The notes below the pieces were generated by a model. The model was given only the letters and a program-made list of their open reading frames with translations, was not told where the DNA came from and made no database searches. Positions 54,049 through 62,697 of a DNA stretch of 64,000 nucleotides are shown here, in pieces. Both the position numbers and the translations under genes were made by a program. The DNA lies in contig NZ_STGM01000009.1 of NCBI RefSeq assembly GCF_004854025.1, positions 78,592-142,591 of the forward strand, in the 5' to 3' direction. This DNA is from Microbacterium hydrothermale. GTDB taxonomy: Bacteria > Actinomycetota > Actinomycetes > Actinomycetales > Microbacteriaceae. The stretch's first letter is position 1; each line of letters starts with the position of its first letter.

Positions 54049-55373
54049 CGCGAGACCTCCTGCTCGGCGCGGACGTGGTGGTCGGGGCGAGCCTCGTCGC
54101 GCTGTTCCTCGTCGGGCGCGGCGTCCCCGGGAACGGCGCCCCCGGGAACGATGTCGATGACACCCGTGGAGGCCACGGCGTACGAGGGGCGCGGGCCGGC
54201 GTCGCGTGCGTCGGGCGCGGGCGACGACTCCCGTGCGGCCGGGGCGCCCCGGGTCGCGGCGGGGGTGATCACGGCGACGAGGGCCGTCGAGGGGCGGTGC
54301 TCGTCGACCACGCGATCCGCGGTGACGGGCGGGGCCATCGGCGCGGCGGTCGACGCCGGCTCCTCGTCGGACGCCGTCGGTGAGGGTGTCGGCGGGGTCG
54401 CGGCATCCGTCGTCTGCTCGTCCGCCGGGGCCACGGCGGCGGCCGCTTCCGGTGCCGCTCCTCCCGCGCTCGCGTGCACGCGCACGCCGCTGACGAGTTC
54501 GAGGAAGATGTCTTCGAGGCTCGCGCCCTTGCTCTGCAGGTTCGACAGCGCGATGCCGGAGCCGGCGGCCAGGGCGCCGATCTCGACCGGCTCGTGGTGA
54601 CGGATCGTGAAGCCGTTGCGCAGCAGCTGATAGTCGATGCCGCGCTCGTCGAGCAGCCGCGACAGCGCTGCGCGGTCGGGGGAGTCGACCACGGTCGCAT
54701 ATTCGTCGGGGTCGGCGAGGTCTTCGATCCCGCCCTGGAACACCAGGCGGCCGCGCGAGATGATCAGCAGCGCGTCGACGGTCTGCTGCACCTCGGCGAG
54801 CAGGTGCGAGGAGATGAGCACCGTGCGTCCCTCTTCGGCGAGGTGGCGCAGGAGCGAGCGCATCCAGCGGATGCCCTCCGGGTCGAGGCCGTTCGACGGT
54901 TCGTCGAGCACGAGGACGCCCGGGTCGCCCAGCAGGGCCGTGGCGAGACCGAGGCGCTGGCGCATGCCGAGCGAGAAGCCGCCGACGCGGCGTCCGGCCA
55001 CGTCGGCCAGGCCGACGAGCCCCAGCACGTGATCGATGCGGGACGTGGGCAGGCCCGCCGCGCGCGCGTAGACCTTGAGGTGGTTCGCGGCGGAACGGCC
55101 GGGGTGGAAGCTCGACGCCTCGAGCGCCGCGCCCACCGTCTGCAGCGGGGAGTCGAGCTCGGCGAAGGACCGGCCCCCGATGGTCGCCCTGCCCGACGTG
55201 GGGCGGACGAGGCCGAGGAGCATGCGCAGCGAGGTCGTCTTGCCGGCCCCGTTGGGACCGAGGAAGCCCGTGACCTGACCCGGCTCGATGCGGGCCGAGA
55301 GATCGTCGACCGCCGAAACCGCTCCGAAGCGTTTGGTGAGTCCGGCGAACTCCAGCACCTGTCCGTCGGGCAT
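54045..55373 (-). CDS. ABC transporter ATP-binding protein with long disordered C-terminal tail
   Basis: 442 residues. The first 300 are a complete ABC-2-type ATPase: Walker A GPNGAGKTTS, signature FSLGMRQRLGLATAL, Walker B VLVLDEPSNGLDPEG. The last 140 residues (from about 305) are Ala/Pro/Glu/Asp-rich and without motif, unlike usual family members of about 300. GAGGTG precedes the ATG at 55373. The tail could tether a partner or be passive. The permease gene is coupled downstream. Confidence 0.88.
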   Translation of the reverse strand: MPDGQVLEFAGLTKRFGAVSAVDDLSARIEPGQVTGFLGPNGAGKTTSLRMLLGLVRPTSGRATIGGRSFAELDSPLQTVGAALEASSFHPGRSAANHLKVYARAAGLPTSRIDHVLGLVGLADVAGRRVGGFSLGMRQRLGLATALLGDPGVLVLDEPSNGLDPEGIRWMRSLLRHLAEEGRTVLISSHLLAEVQQTVDALLIISRGRLVFQGGIEDLADPDEYATVVDSPDRAALSRLLDERGIDYQLLRNGFTIRHHEPVEIGALAAGSGIALSNLQSKGASLEDIFLELVSGVRVHASAGGAAPEAAAAVAPADEQTTDAATPPTPSPTASDEEPASTAAPMAPPVTADRVVDEHRPSTALVAVITPAATRGAPAARESSPAPDARDAGPRPSYAVASTGVIDIVPGGAVPGDAAPDEEQRDEARPDHHVRAEQEVSR

Positions 55374-55449
55374 CCGACACCTCTCGTTCGGCGGGCGTTT
55401 GCGTCCATCCTCCCCGATCCGAGGCCGAAAACGCATCTCGGCGCGTGTG

Positions 55450-55455
55450 TAACGT
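55450..55455 (+). promoter_or_regulatory. -10 box for leaderless hydrolase gene
   Basis: TAACGT lies 6 bases before the GTG at 55462. Confidence 0.5.
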
Positions 55456-55461
55456 GGCACC

Positions 55462-56526
55462 GTGCACGCACAACGAACCGAGAACGACAGCGTCCTCGTG
55501 GGCGGCCGACGCGGCCTGGGCCACCTCACCCTCAACCGGCCCCGGGCGATCAACGCCCTCGACCTCGACATGATCCGTGCGCTGAACATCACGCTCGACC
55601 GCTGGGAGCGCGACACCGACGTCGACGTCATCCTGCTCGACGGCGCCGGGGAGCGCGGGTTCTGCGCGGGCGGCGACGTGCGGGCCCTGCACGAGATGGT
55701 CACGGGCGGCCGCGTCGACGAGGTGCACGCCTTCTTCCGCGAGGAGTACGCCCTCGACCACCGCATCGCCACCTCGCGCAAGCCCGTCATCGCCATCGCC
55801 GACGGCGTCTGCATGGGCGGGGGCATCGGTCTCGCCGGTCACGCCGCGATCCGCATCGTCACCGAGCGCTCGCGCCTGGCCATGCCCGAGACGCGCATCG
55901 GCTTCACCCCCGACGTGGGCGGTTCGTGGCTGCTCGCCCGGGCCCCGGGTCGACTCGGCGAGTACCTGGCCCTGACGGCGGGGACGATGGATGCCGCTGA
56001 CGCGCTGTACGCGGGATTCGCCGACCACATGGTGCCCACCGCCCACCTCGAGGCGCTGTACGAAGCGCTCGAGAACCGCGCCGACCCCTCGAGCCCGACC
56101 GAGCTGGTGCTGCTGTTCGACGAGAGTCCGGAGCCCTCGCGGCTCGAGGCGGCGCGGGAGTGGGTCGACGACGCCTTCGCCGCCGACGACGTCCCGGCGA
56201 TCATCGACCGCCTGCGGGCTCGGCCCGAGCCCGAGGCGCGCGAGACCGCCGACCTTCTCGCCGCGTCGGCGCCCACCGCGCTCGCGGTGACGCTCGAGGC
56301 CGTGCGCCGGGCGCGCGCGCTGCCGTCGCTGCGGGCGGCGCTCGCCCAGGAGTACGGTCTCGTGCTCTGGTTCGCCTTCACACAGCCCGACCTCGTCGAG
56401 GGCATCCGCGCGCAGGTCGTCGACAAGGACCGTTCGCCGCGCTGGTCGCCCGCCCGATGGGACGAGCTGCCCGCCGATCGCGTGGCCGCGGCCTTCGCCT
56501 ACGAGCCGGAGCCGGCGCTGTGGTGA
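55462..56526 (+). CDS. Enoyl-CoA hydratase/isomerase family protein, 3-hydroxyisobutyryl-CoA hydrolase-like
   Basis: 354-residue crotonase-fold enzyme. The oxyanion-hole motifs AGGDVRAL and GVCMGGGIGLAGHAAIRIVTE, and the downstream AMPETRIGFTPDVGGSWLLAR, are typical of the HIBCH type, which cleaves 3-hydroxyisobutyryl-CoA in valine breakdown. The catalytic Glu/Asp positions (MPET, PDVGG) are retained. GTG at 55462 is supported by the leaderless -10 spacing. No other valine-catabolic gene is present. Confidence 0.87.
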   Translation: MHAQRTENDSVLVGGRRGLGHLTLNRPRAINALDLDMIRALNITLDRWERDTDVDVILLDGAGERGFCAGGDVRALHEMVTGGRVDEVHAFFREEYALDHRIATSRKPVIAIADGVCMGGGIGLAGHAAIRIVTERSRLAMPETRIGFTPDVGGSWLLARAPGRLGEYLALTAGTMDAADALYAGFADHMVPTAHLEALYEALENRADPSSPTELVLLFDESPEPSRLEAAREWVDDAFAADDVPAIIDRLRARPEPEARETADLLAASAPTALAVTLEAVRRARALPSLRAALAQEYGLVLWFAFTQPDLVEGIRAQVVDKDRSPRWSPARWDELPADRVAAAFAYEPEPALW

Positions 56527-56560
56527 CCGGTCCGGGGTCGACGGCGGGAGCGATCCGGCC

Positions 56561-57490
56561 ATGACCCCGCCGCGGCGCCGCTGGTCGTTCGGTCGAGCCC
56601 TCGACGGGTTCTTCTTCGTCTTCGCCGGTCTCGCCGCGATCTGGCTCGCGTACCTGAGCTTCACGCAGTCGTTCTCGCTCGGATGGGGCGGAGTGGTCAT
56701 GGCGGTCGCCTTCTGGCTGCTGCTCGCCTACCTCGTACTACCCCGCCTGCATCGCATCCTCACCGCGATCTACGTCCCCGATTATTTCATGGGCCGCACG
56801 CGCACCTCCGACGGGCTGCTGGGCGATCCGGTCAACCTCGCCTTCCTGGGCGAGCGGGAGCAGGTCGAGGCGGTGATGGCGGGGGCGGGGTGGATCCCCG
56901 CCGATCCGGTCACGCTGCGCTCGTCGTGGCGGATCGTCACCTCGACGCTGCGACGCCGCAGCTACCCGCGCGCTCCGGTGAGCCCCCTGCTGCTCTTCGG
57001 TCACGTGCAGGACCTCGCCTACCAGCAGGAGGTCGCCGGTTCGCCCGCGCAGCGCCATCACGTGCGCCTGTGGAGGTGCCCCGACGGGTGGCTGCTGCCC
57101 GGCGGGCGTCGTGTCGACTGGCTCGCCGCGGGGACCTTCGACCGCGCGGTGGGGCTGTCGCTGTTCACCCTGCAGGTGACGCATCGCATCGACGCCGACA
57201 CCGACATCGAACGCGACCACATCGTCTCGACCCTCGAGCCGCTGCCCGGGGTCGCGGTCGACGTGATCCGCGACTTCTCCACGGGCTATCACGCCCGCAA
57301 CGGCGGCGGCGACAGCATCTCGACCGACGGTGACCTGCCGATCATCGACGTGCGCGGGGTGGATGTGCGCGCGGTGGATGTGCGCGCGGTGGCCGCGCGC
57401 GGCGACGACGTGCGGGGCGTCGACCTCCGGGAGTCGGGGGAGACGGCGGATGCCGCGCCCCGCCCGCGCCGGAACCGGGAGGGCGCGTGA
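56561..57490 (+). CDS. LssY C-terminal-domain membrane protein
   Basis: 309 residues. Two N-terminal transmembrane helices (about 16-35 and 42-62) precede an LssY_C-type domain: NLAFLGEREQVEAVMAGAGW, RHHVRLWRC, AAGTFDRAVGLS and VTHRIDADTDIERDHIVSTL. The catalytic role of this domain is unknown. The C-terminal tail contains short repeats ([22 protein letters not shown]) that look recently expanded. The next gene overlaps its stop (GTGA). Confidence 0.8.
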   Translation: MTPPRRRWSFGRALDGFFFVFAGLAAIWLAYLSFTQSFSLGWGGVVMAVAFWLLLAYLVLPRLHRILTAIYVPDYFMGRTRTSDGLLGDPVNLAFLGEREQVEAVMAGAGWIPADPVTLRSSWRIVTSTLRRRSYPRAPVSPLLLFGHVQDLAYQQEVAGSPAQRHHVRLWRCPDGWLLPGGRRVDWLAAGTFDRAVGLSLFTLQVTHRIDADTDIERDHIVSTLEPLPGVAVDVIRDFSTGYHARNGGGDSISTDGDLPIIDVRGVDVRAVDVRAVAARGDDVRGVDLRESGETADAAPRPRRNREGA

Positions 57491-58038
57491 GCCCGCGGCA
57501 TCCGGACGAACGGCACCCGGACAAGAGGGCGGCGTTCGAACCCCTCGCCGCGCCGATCGCGGCGGATCCCGCGATGCCGCGGCCCGTCACCACGGTCGCG
57601 GGTGGGGTGCTCGTGCTCCTGCGCGCGGTCACGGCGCTCGCGTGGGGCCTCACGGTCGTGATCGACGTGCCGCCGTGGGTGCATTCCCTCGCGGCGCTCG
57701 CGACCGGCGAGCTCGACGTGCCCTCGTCGGCCGCTGCCTACGACGTGAGCGATGCGGTCTTCTTCGCGCTCGTCGCGACCGTCGCGGTGGTGCAGCTCGT
57801 GTTCGGCATCCTGGTGCTCCGGGGGAGCAACGCGGCCCGCGTGATCGTGATGATCTCGTCGACCCTGACGATCCTCGCGTCGTTCGCGGCGTGGTGGGAC
57901 GGGTCGTCCGACATCACGATCCGCACGACGCTCATCACCCTGGCGCTCGACATCCTCGTGCTGCTGGCGCTGTCGAGCCGCAGCGCCGCCGCGTGGGCCC
58001 GCCGCGGCGATCGACGGCGACGGCGACGGCGGCCGTGA
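57487..58038 (+). CDS. Small polytopic membrane protein of unknown function
   Basis: 183 residues with four hydrophobic segments (about residues 37-58, 90-108, 115-133, 143-162), a charged N-terminus and an Arg-rich C-terminal end (RRGDRRRRRRRP). The GTG start is coupled to the LssY_C gene. Nothing identifies its function. Confidence 0.75.
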   Translation: MSPRHPDERHPDKRAAFEPLAAPIAADPAMPRPVTTVAGGVLVLLRAVTALAWGLTVVIDVPPWVHSLAALATGELDVPSSAAAYDVSDAVFFALVATVAVVQLVFGILVLRGSNAARVIVMISSTLTILASFAAWWDGSSDITIRTTLITLALDILVLLALSSRSAAAWARRGDRRRRRRRP

Positions 58039-58121
58039 CGGCGTCGGCGAGGGCGGCTCGGGGGCTGTGCGCCCTCAGCGAAGGCACGGCGGATTCCGGT
58101 CGGCGTACAGATACCGGCGGC

Positions 58122-58127
58122 TAGCCT
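58122..58127 (+). promoter_or_regulatory. -10 box of the J-domain gene
   Basis: TAGCCT predicts a start near 58134 and a leader of about 30 bases with GGAAG before the GTG at 58165. Confidence 0.5.
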
Positions 58128-58164
58128 GGAATCGCCGCGCCCCGCGGCGGAACGGAAGACGCAC

Positions 58165-59097
58165 GTGTTCGACAGTCCCATGTCGTCCTCGGCATACGAG
58201 GTGCTCCGCGTCGCGGCCGACATCGATGACGACGGCCTGCGCCGCGCCTACCGGGTGCGCCTGCGCGAGACCCATCCCGACACCGGCGGCGACGCCGCCC
58301 TGTTCGTGCAGGTGCAGCGGGCGTGGGAGCTGGTCGGAACGCCCGAGGCGCGCAGCGCCTACGACCGCGGCCACGGTACGGCGTCGGCGTCCCACGATTG
58401 GGGCGGGGTGCCGTCGGCATCCGCCCCCTCCCGTCCGGCCGACACGCGCCCGCGCGCCCGCTCGCACGGGCAGCCCGGGGGCTGGCGTCGTGAGCGGTAC
58501 CTCGGCCTCATCCGCGAGTGGGTGGGCCGCGGTGTCGACGTCGCCGACCCGTACGACCCGGCGCTCGTGCGCTCGGCGCCGCCCGAGATCCGGCACATCC
58601 TCGCCGACGCGCTCGCCGAGGAGGAGACCGCGCGTCTGGTGTCCGAACTGGGCATGGGGTACACCGTGTGGCACGACGTGTTCGCCGACCGCGACGGCAT
58701 CGACCCGGAGCAGAAGATCGACCATCTCGTGCTCGGCCCGAGCGGCCTCTACGCGATGCTGAGCGAGGACTTCGGCGGTCCCGTGGGCGTGCGCCGCGGC
58801 GAGATCACCGGCCCGAACGTGATCGGAGCGCCCGTGACCGAGCTCGTCTCGCGCGCCCGGGTGGTGGCTCGCGCCGCCGGAGTGCGGTTCAGCGGCGCGA
58901 TCGTCGTGCTTCCCGACGACGACGTCTTCGACGCGATCACCGAGCTCGGCAAGGTGCGCGGCACCCCCGTCGCCCTGGTCACGCGCAGCGCGCTGACCAC
59001 TCTGCTGCGCCGCGGCATCACGGGCGCGCGCGAGGTCGGCGGCACCGAGCTGTTCGACATCCGGACGCGCCTGCAGCAGCGCGTGCGGCACGTCTGA
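58165..59097 (+). CDS. J-domain protein with NERD-like C-terminal half
   Basis: 310 residues. An N-terminal J domain (about 8-75) has the HPD motif at H37-D39 (ETHPDTGGD), which should activate a DnaK-type chaperone. After a linker, the C-terminal part (about 145-300) resembles the NERD nuclease-related fold: YTVWHDVFADRDG then KIDHLVLGPSGLYAMLSEDFGGPV, with VRFSGAIVVLP and VALVTRSALTTLL. In NERD proteins an E-x-K follows, here SED, so nuclease activity is doubtful. GTG at 58165 has GGAAG upstream. The combination is unusual. Confidence 0.72.
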   Translation: MFDSPMSSSAYEVLRVAADIDDDGLRRAYRVRLRETHPDTGGDAALFVQVQRAWELVGTPEARSAYDRGHGTASASHDWGGVPSASAPSRPADTRPRARSHGQPGGWRRERYLGLIREWVGRGVDVADPYDPALVRSAPPEIRHILADALAEEETARLVSELGMGYTVWHDVFADRDGIDPEQKIDHLVLGPSGLYAMLSEDFGGPVGVRRGEITGPNVIGAPVTELVSRARVVARAAGVRFSGAIVVLPDDDVFDAITELGKVRGTPVALVTRSALTTLLRRGITGAREVGGTELFDIRTRLQQRVRHV

Positions 59098-59124
59098 GCG
59101 CTGGCCGTCGTCCGTCGGCGTGCC

Positions 59125-59130
59125 TAGGGT
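59125..59130 (+). promoter_or_regulatory. -10 box for leaderless DUF5302-like gene
   Basis: TAGGGT lies 6 bases before the ATG at 59137. Confidence 0.5.
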
Positions 59131-59136
59131 GGGGGC

Positions 59137-59319
59137 ATGAGTTCCGACGAGACCTCGGATGCCACGGCATCCGACGAGATGAAGCGCAAGTTCAAAGAGG
59201 CTCTCGCGAAGAAGAACGGTCAGCAGCGGTCCGGTCAGGCGCACCTCGACGGTCACTCCGCGGTGCAGGGCACGCACGCCGCCGTGACGAAGCGCGAGTT
59301 CCGCCGCAAGAGCGGCTGA
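59137..59319 (+). CDS. DUF5302-like small basic protein
   Basis: 60 residues. EMKRKFKEALAKKN followed by a Gln/His/Gly-rich segment and a basic end (TKREFRRKSG) matches the short actinobacterial DUF5302 family. It looks mostly disordered. A leaderless start is supported. Function unknown. Confidence 0.78.
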   Translation: MSSDETSDATASDEMKRKFKEALAKKNGQQRSGQAHLDGHSAVQGTHAAVTKREFRRKSG

Positions 59320-59330
59320 TCCTCCACCCC

Positions 59331-59394
59331 GCGCGAGTCGCCGGAAATCGTCGCCTCCGGCCCGTCCGAAGCGACCGATCATGGCGACTCGCGC
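59331..59394. repeat. 64-nt two-tier palindromic repeat, type D copy 2
   Basis: Outer arms GCGCGAGTCGCC (59331-59342) and exact complement (59383-59394). Inner arms around GTCGCCTC (59350-59357) and GAAGCGAC (59368-59375) pair in register with one mismatch. It is in the convergent gap between the DUF5302-like gene and the thi operon, and has the same length and design as 43250-43313. Confidence 0.82.
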
Positions 59395-59403
59395 GCGGTG
59401 CGG

Positions 59404-60969
59404 TCAGCGCAGCGGCGCCTCGAAGAACGCCAGTTCCAGGGCCATCGACCGGTCGTAGGCGGTGGCCATCGCGGCGTGCTCGGCGGGGGATGCCGCCCGG
59501 GCTGCCGCATCGGCGATCGTCGAGGCCTCTCGTGACGACGCCGCGAACGCCTCGTCCGCGTAGGCGGTGAGCCAATCGGCGTAGGCGTGGTCGGCGTCGA
59601 ACGTGCCGCGCAGTCGTGCGCCGATGTCGGTGTACAGCACGAAGCACGGGAGGATCGCCGCCACGAGCACCGCGTACGATCCCGCGGCCGACGCGGCGAG
59701 CAGGTGGGCGGTGTAGTCGAGGGTGGATGCCGCGGGTGTCAGCCCCGTGGGATCGACGTGCGACTCGTGCAGAGCCGCCTCCTCGGCGAGGCACGACACC
59801 GACGCCGCGGCCCAGAACCGCTGCTCCGCGACCGTGGGCGCGAGGGCCGCGGCCCGCGCGAGCACCCGGGCGTACTCGCGCAGGTACAGCAGGTCCTGAC
59901 CGAGGTACCAGGTGAACGCGGCGCGCGGGAGGGTGCCGGATGCCAGGCCCCGCACGAACGCGCAGGCGTCCACCTGCGCGCGGGTCGGTGCCGCGGCATC
60001 CCATCGGGCGGCGCTCCACGACGGGGTGAGGTCGATGTGCGGTCGCAGCTCGTGCAGGTGGTCGATGGGGCCGTTGCCGCGGCCCACGTGCAGGGCCTCG
60101 GCGTGCTCGAGGGCGCCCGTCAGCCAGGCCTTGGCGCGCTCGAGGGCCTCGGACCAGGTCAGTCCGTGGGCGGCGAGGGTCGCCATCGCCGACGACAGCG
60201 AGCAGCCAGTGCCGTGCGTGTGGCGCGTGTCGACGCGGCGGCCGGCGACCGCGTGCACCCCGCTCGTATCGACGACGGCATCCGGGCTGTGCGCGCCGTC
60301 GAGGTGGCCGCCCTTGAGCAGGACGGTCGTGTCGGCGCGCGCGGCGAGGAGCTGCGCCTGGGCGACGGCGGCGTCCCAGGTCGTCGCCCGGGGCTGCGCC
60401 ACCAGCACGGCGAGCTCGGGGAGGTTCGGGGTGACGAGATCCGCGCGGTGGCAGAGGGCGCGCACGGCCTCCTCGGCCTCGGGATCGAGCAGGCGGTCGC
60501 CGCTCGTGGCGACCATCACCGGGTCGAGCACGACGATCGGCGGCTGCACCTCGACGAGCCACGCCTCGACGTGCGCCACGACCTGCGCGGAGCCCAGCAT
60601 CCCGATCTTCACGGCGTCGATCTCGACGTCGTCGCTGACCGCGCGTAGTTGCGCGTCGAGGAACGCCGTCGGCGGCACGTGCACCTCGCGTACGCCGAGG
60701 GTGTTCTGGGCGACGAGGGCCGTGACGACCGCCATGCCGTACCCGCCGAACGCGGCGATCGCCTTGAGGTCGGCCTGTACGCCGGCGCCGCCGGTGGGGT
60801 CGGTGCCGGCGATGCTCAACACGCGCGGGCTGACGCCTCTGCTGCCCGTGTCCTGGCTGCTCGTGTCTCGGCTGCTCGTTACCTGGCTGTCCGTGTCTCG
60901 GCTGCTCGTGACCTGGCTGCTCGTGACCTGGCTGCCCGTGCCCTGGCTGTCCGTGCCCGGACCGCTCAT
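59404..60969 (-). CDS. thiD: ThiD-TenA fusion: HMP-phosphate kinase / thiaminase II-type salvage enzyme
   Basis: 521 residues. Residues 5-49 are nine degenerate pentads (xTxSQ/R). ThiD follows (about 50-310: AGTDPTGGAGVQADLKA, GTGCSLSSAMATL), phosphorylating HMP and HMP-P. TenA is C-terminal (about 330-521) with catalytic C442 in LPCFVLYTDIG and E517 near the end, so it should release HMP from degraded thiamine. Fusing salvage and phosphorylation fits thiamine recycling. The ATG overlaps the thiE stop. The operon is under a TPP riboswitch. Confidence 0.93.
   Translation of the reverse strand: MSGPGTDSQGTGSQVTSSQVTSSRDTDSQVTSSRDTSSQDTGSRGVSPRVLSIAGTDPTGGAGVQADLKAIAAFGGYGMAVVTALVAQNTLGVREVHVPPTAFLDAQLRAVSDDVEIDAVKIGMLGSAQVVAHVEAWLVEVQPPIVVLDPVMVATSGDRLLDPEAEEAVRALCHRADLVTPNLPELAVLVAQPRATTWDAAVAQAQLLAARADTTVLLKGGHLDGAHSPDAVVDTSGVHAVAGRRVDTRHTHGTGCSLSSAMATLAAHGLTWSEALERAKAWLTGALEHAEALHVGRGNGPIDHLHELRPHIDLTPSWSAARWDAAAPTRAQVDACAFVRGLASGTLPRAAFTWYLGQDLLYLREYARVLARAAALAPTVAEQRFWAAASVSCLAEEAALHESHVDPTGLTPAASTLDYTAHLLAASAAGSYAVLVAAILPCFVLYTDIGARLRGTFDADHAYADWLTAYADEAFAASSREASTIADAAARAASPAEHAAMATAYDRSMALELAFFEAPLR
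60823..60957 (-). repeat. 15-bp in-frame minisatellite at the 5' end of thiD-tenA
   Basis: Nine degenerate 15-base units encode pentads such as VTSSR, DTDSQ and GTGSQ. Repeats of a fixed codon multiple preserve the frame when gained or lost, so length may differ between strains. Confidence 0.8.
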
Positions 60970-61613
60970 GCCCCGGCCGCCCAGGCGGAGCGGATGTCAC
61001 GGACGACGGCGCCGGGATCGTCGGCACCGCACACGGCGGACACGACCGCGACTCCGGCCGCCCCCGCCTTTCGCAGAGCGGCGACGTCGTCGACACCGAT
61101 CCCGCCGATCGCGACGCAGGGCAGGGGCGTGGAGGTCGCGAGGGCCGCGAATCCGTCGACGCCGAGCGGTTGCGGGTGGTCGGGCTTGGTGGCGGTGGCG
61201 CGGATCACGCCGACCCCGAGGTAGTCGACGGTGCCGGCGGGCAGCGACGCGGCCGCCGCGAGGTGGGCGGGCGTGTTCGCCGTCCACCCGACGAGCGCGT
61301 CCGGCCCGAGGAGCGCGCGGGCGACGTCGACCGGCAGGTCGCTCTGACCCAGATGGATGCCGTCGACCCTGGCTCCGCGGTCGCGGGCGGCGAGCACGAC
61401 GTCGAGGCGGTCGTCGACGACGAACGCGCACCGTCCGGCGACGACATCGGCCAGGTCGAGGGCACGGGCGAAGAGTTCGCCACCCGTGGCGACCTTGTCG
61501 CGCAGCTGCACGACGGTCACACCCGCGGCGACGGCGTCGTCGACGGTGTCGCGCAGTCGCGCGAAGGGCACGCGGTGGTCGGTGACGAGGTGCAGCGCGA
61601 GGTCCCGGCTCAT
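60966..61613 (-). CDS. thiE: Thiamine-phosphate synthase
   Basis: Joins HMP-PP to the thiazole phosphate to form thiamine phosphate. 215 residues of a TIM-barrel. [15 protein letters not shown] near the N-terminus, [52 protein letters not shown] and [26 protein letters not shown] are textbook motifs. ATGA overlap with thiM and with thiD-tenA on both sides. Confidence 0.95.
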   Translation of the reverse strand: MSRDLALHLVTDHRVPFARLRDTVDDAVAAGVTVVQLRDKVATGGELFARALDLADVVAGRCAFVVDDRLDVVLAARDRGARVDGIHLGQSDLPVDVARALLGPDALVGWTANTPAHLAAAASLPAGTVDYLGVGVIRATATKPDHPQPLGVDGFAALATSTPLPCVAIGGIGVDDVAALRKAGAAGVAVVSAVCGADDPGAVVRDIRSAWAAGA

Positions 61614-62440
61614 CGCGCGGTCCCCGCGCCCTCGGCACCGGTTCGTTCCGTCCGAATGTCGACCGACCGGAGATCGGTCGGTTCGAGCGCGGCCAGCTCG
61701 TCGAGGAAGGCGACGGCGAACGACCCCGGACCGCGCGAGACGGATGCCGCCCGCTCCGACGCGATCGCCCAGACCGCGCTCGCGGTGATCGCGGCATCGA
61801 ACGGCGTGGTCACCGCGGAAAGGGCCGCCATCGCCGCTCCGAGCGCGCATCCGCCGCCGGTGACCCGGGTGAGCAGGACGCTGCCGCCGGTGACGCGCGC
61901 GGTGCGGTCGGCATCCACGATGAGGTCGACCTCGCCCGACACGGCGACGGTGGCACCCGTCGCGCGGGCCAGGGTGCGGGCCGCCTCGAGAGCGTCGTCG
62001 GGAGAGTCGGTGGCATCGACTCCGCGGCCACCGGAACCCGCTCCGGCGAGGGCCAGGATCTCGGAGGCGTTGCCGCGGATGATCGACGGACGTGCGGCGA
62101 GCAGGTCCCTCGCGAGCGCGGTGCGGACCGGCAGGGCGCCGACGGCGACCGGATCGAGCACCCACGGCGTACCCGCGCCCACAGCCTCGCGGGCGGCATC
62201 CCGCTGCTCGGCGGTGGGGGTGCCCAGGTTCACCAGCACTCCGCCCGCGATGCCCGCGAACAGGCCGGCCTCGCCGGGGATGTCGCACATCGCGGGGGCG
62301 GCGCCGAGGGCGAGCAGCGCGTTGGCGGTGAAGTTCGTCACCACCGCGTTCGTGATGCACTGCGTGAGCGGCGCGGCTCGGCGCAGGGCCTCGAGGCTCT
62401 CGGCGGGGGTGGACGGAGACGACGACGTGCGAACGACCAT
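61610..62440 (-). CDS. thiM: Hydroxyethylthiazole kinase
   Basis: Phosphorylates the thiazole alcohol during thiamine salvage. 276 residues. [29 protein letters not shown] at the N-terminus, [10 protein letters not shown] and [15 protein letters not shown] (the phosphate-binding region) are typical. ATG at 62440 is preferred because GAAGGG of the riboswitch 3' end lies 9 bases upstream; an ATG at 62449 is possible. First gene of the thi operon. Together with thiE and thiD-tenA it gives full salvage; de novo thiC/thiG are not in the window. Confidence 0.95.
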   Translation of the reverse strand: MVVRTSSSPSTPAESLEALRRAAPLTQCITNAVVTNFTANALLALGAAPAMCDIPGEAGLFAGIAGGVLVNLGTPTAEQRDAAREAVGAGTPWVLDPVAVGALPVRTALARDLLAARPSIIRGNASEILALAGAGSGGRGVDATDSPDDALEAARTLARATGATVAVSGEVDLIVDADRTARVTGGSVLLTRVTGGGCALGAAMAALSAVTTPFDAAITASAVWAIASERAASVSRGPGSFAVAFLDELAALEPTDLRSVDIRTERTGAEGAGTAR

Positions 62441-62449
62441 TCGCGACAT

Positions 62450-62521
62450 CCCTTCGCTAGTACGAACTAGATCAGGTTCGACGGGTGTGTTCTCAGCCCC
62501 GGTGGGCACCCCGTGTCACTG
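62450..62521 (-). ncRNA. TPP riboswitch (THI box) of the thi operon
   Basis: Read on the minus strand: GACACGGGGTGCCC, then GGGGCTGAGA, then ACACACCCGTCGAACCTGAT, and CTAGTTCGTACTAGCGAAGGGA. The CTGAGA and ACCCGT...AACCTGAT cores are the invariant TPP-binding elements. The 3' end includes the GAAGGG that acts as the thiM ribosome binding site, so TPP binding should hide it and block translation. Confidence 0.97.
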
Positions 62522-62697
62522 CGGGCGACGCTAGCACAGCGGTGTGCGGGGCTGTGTCGGCAGGGCCCCGCGGCATGGCAGCGTGCGGGTAAGGGGTGCA
62601 GCTGTGCACCGGGGGTGCGTCAGGTGGCCAGGCTCACGGCGGGGCGAGGAGGCGGGGTGCGGGCGGGAACGCGTGCGGTTGCGGTCCGGATTCCGGC

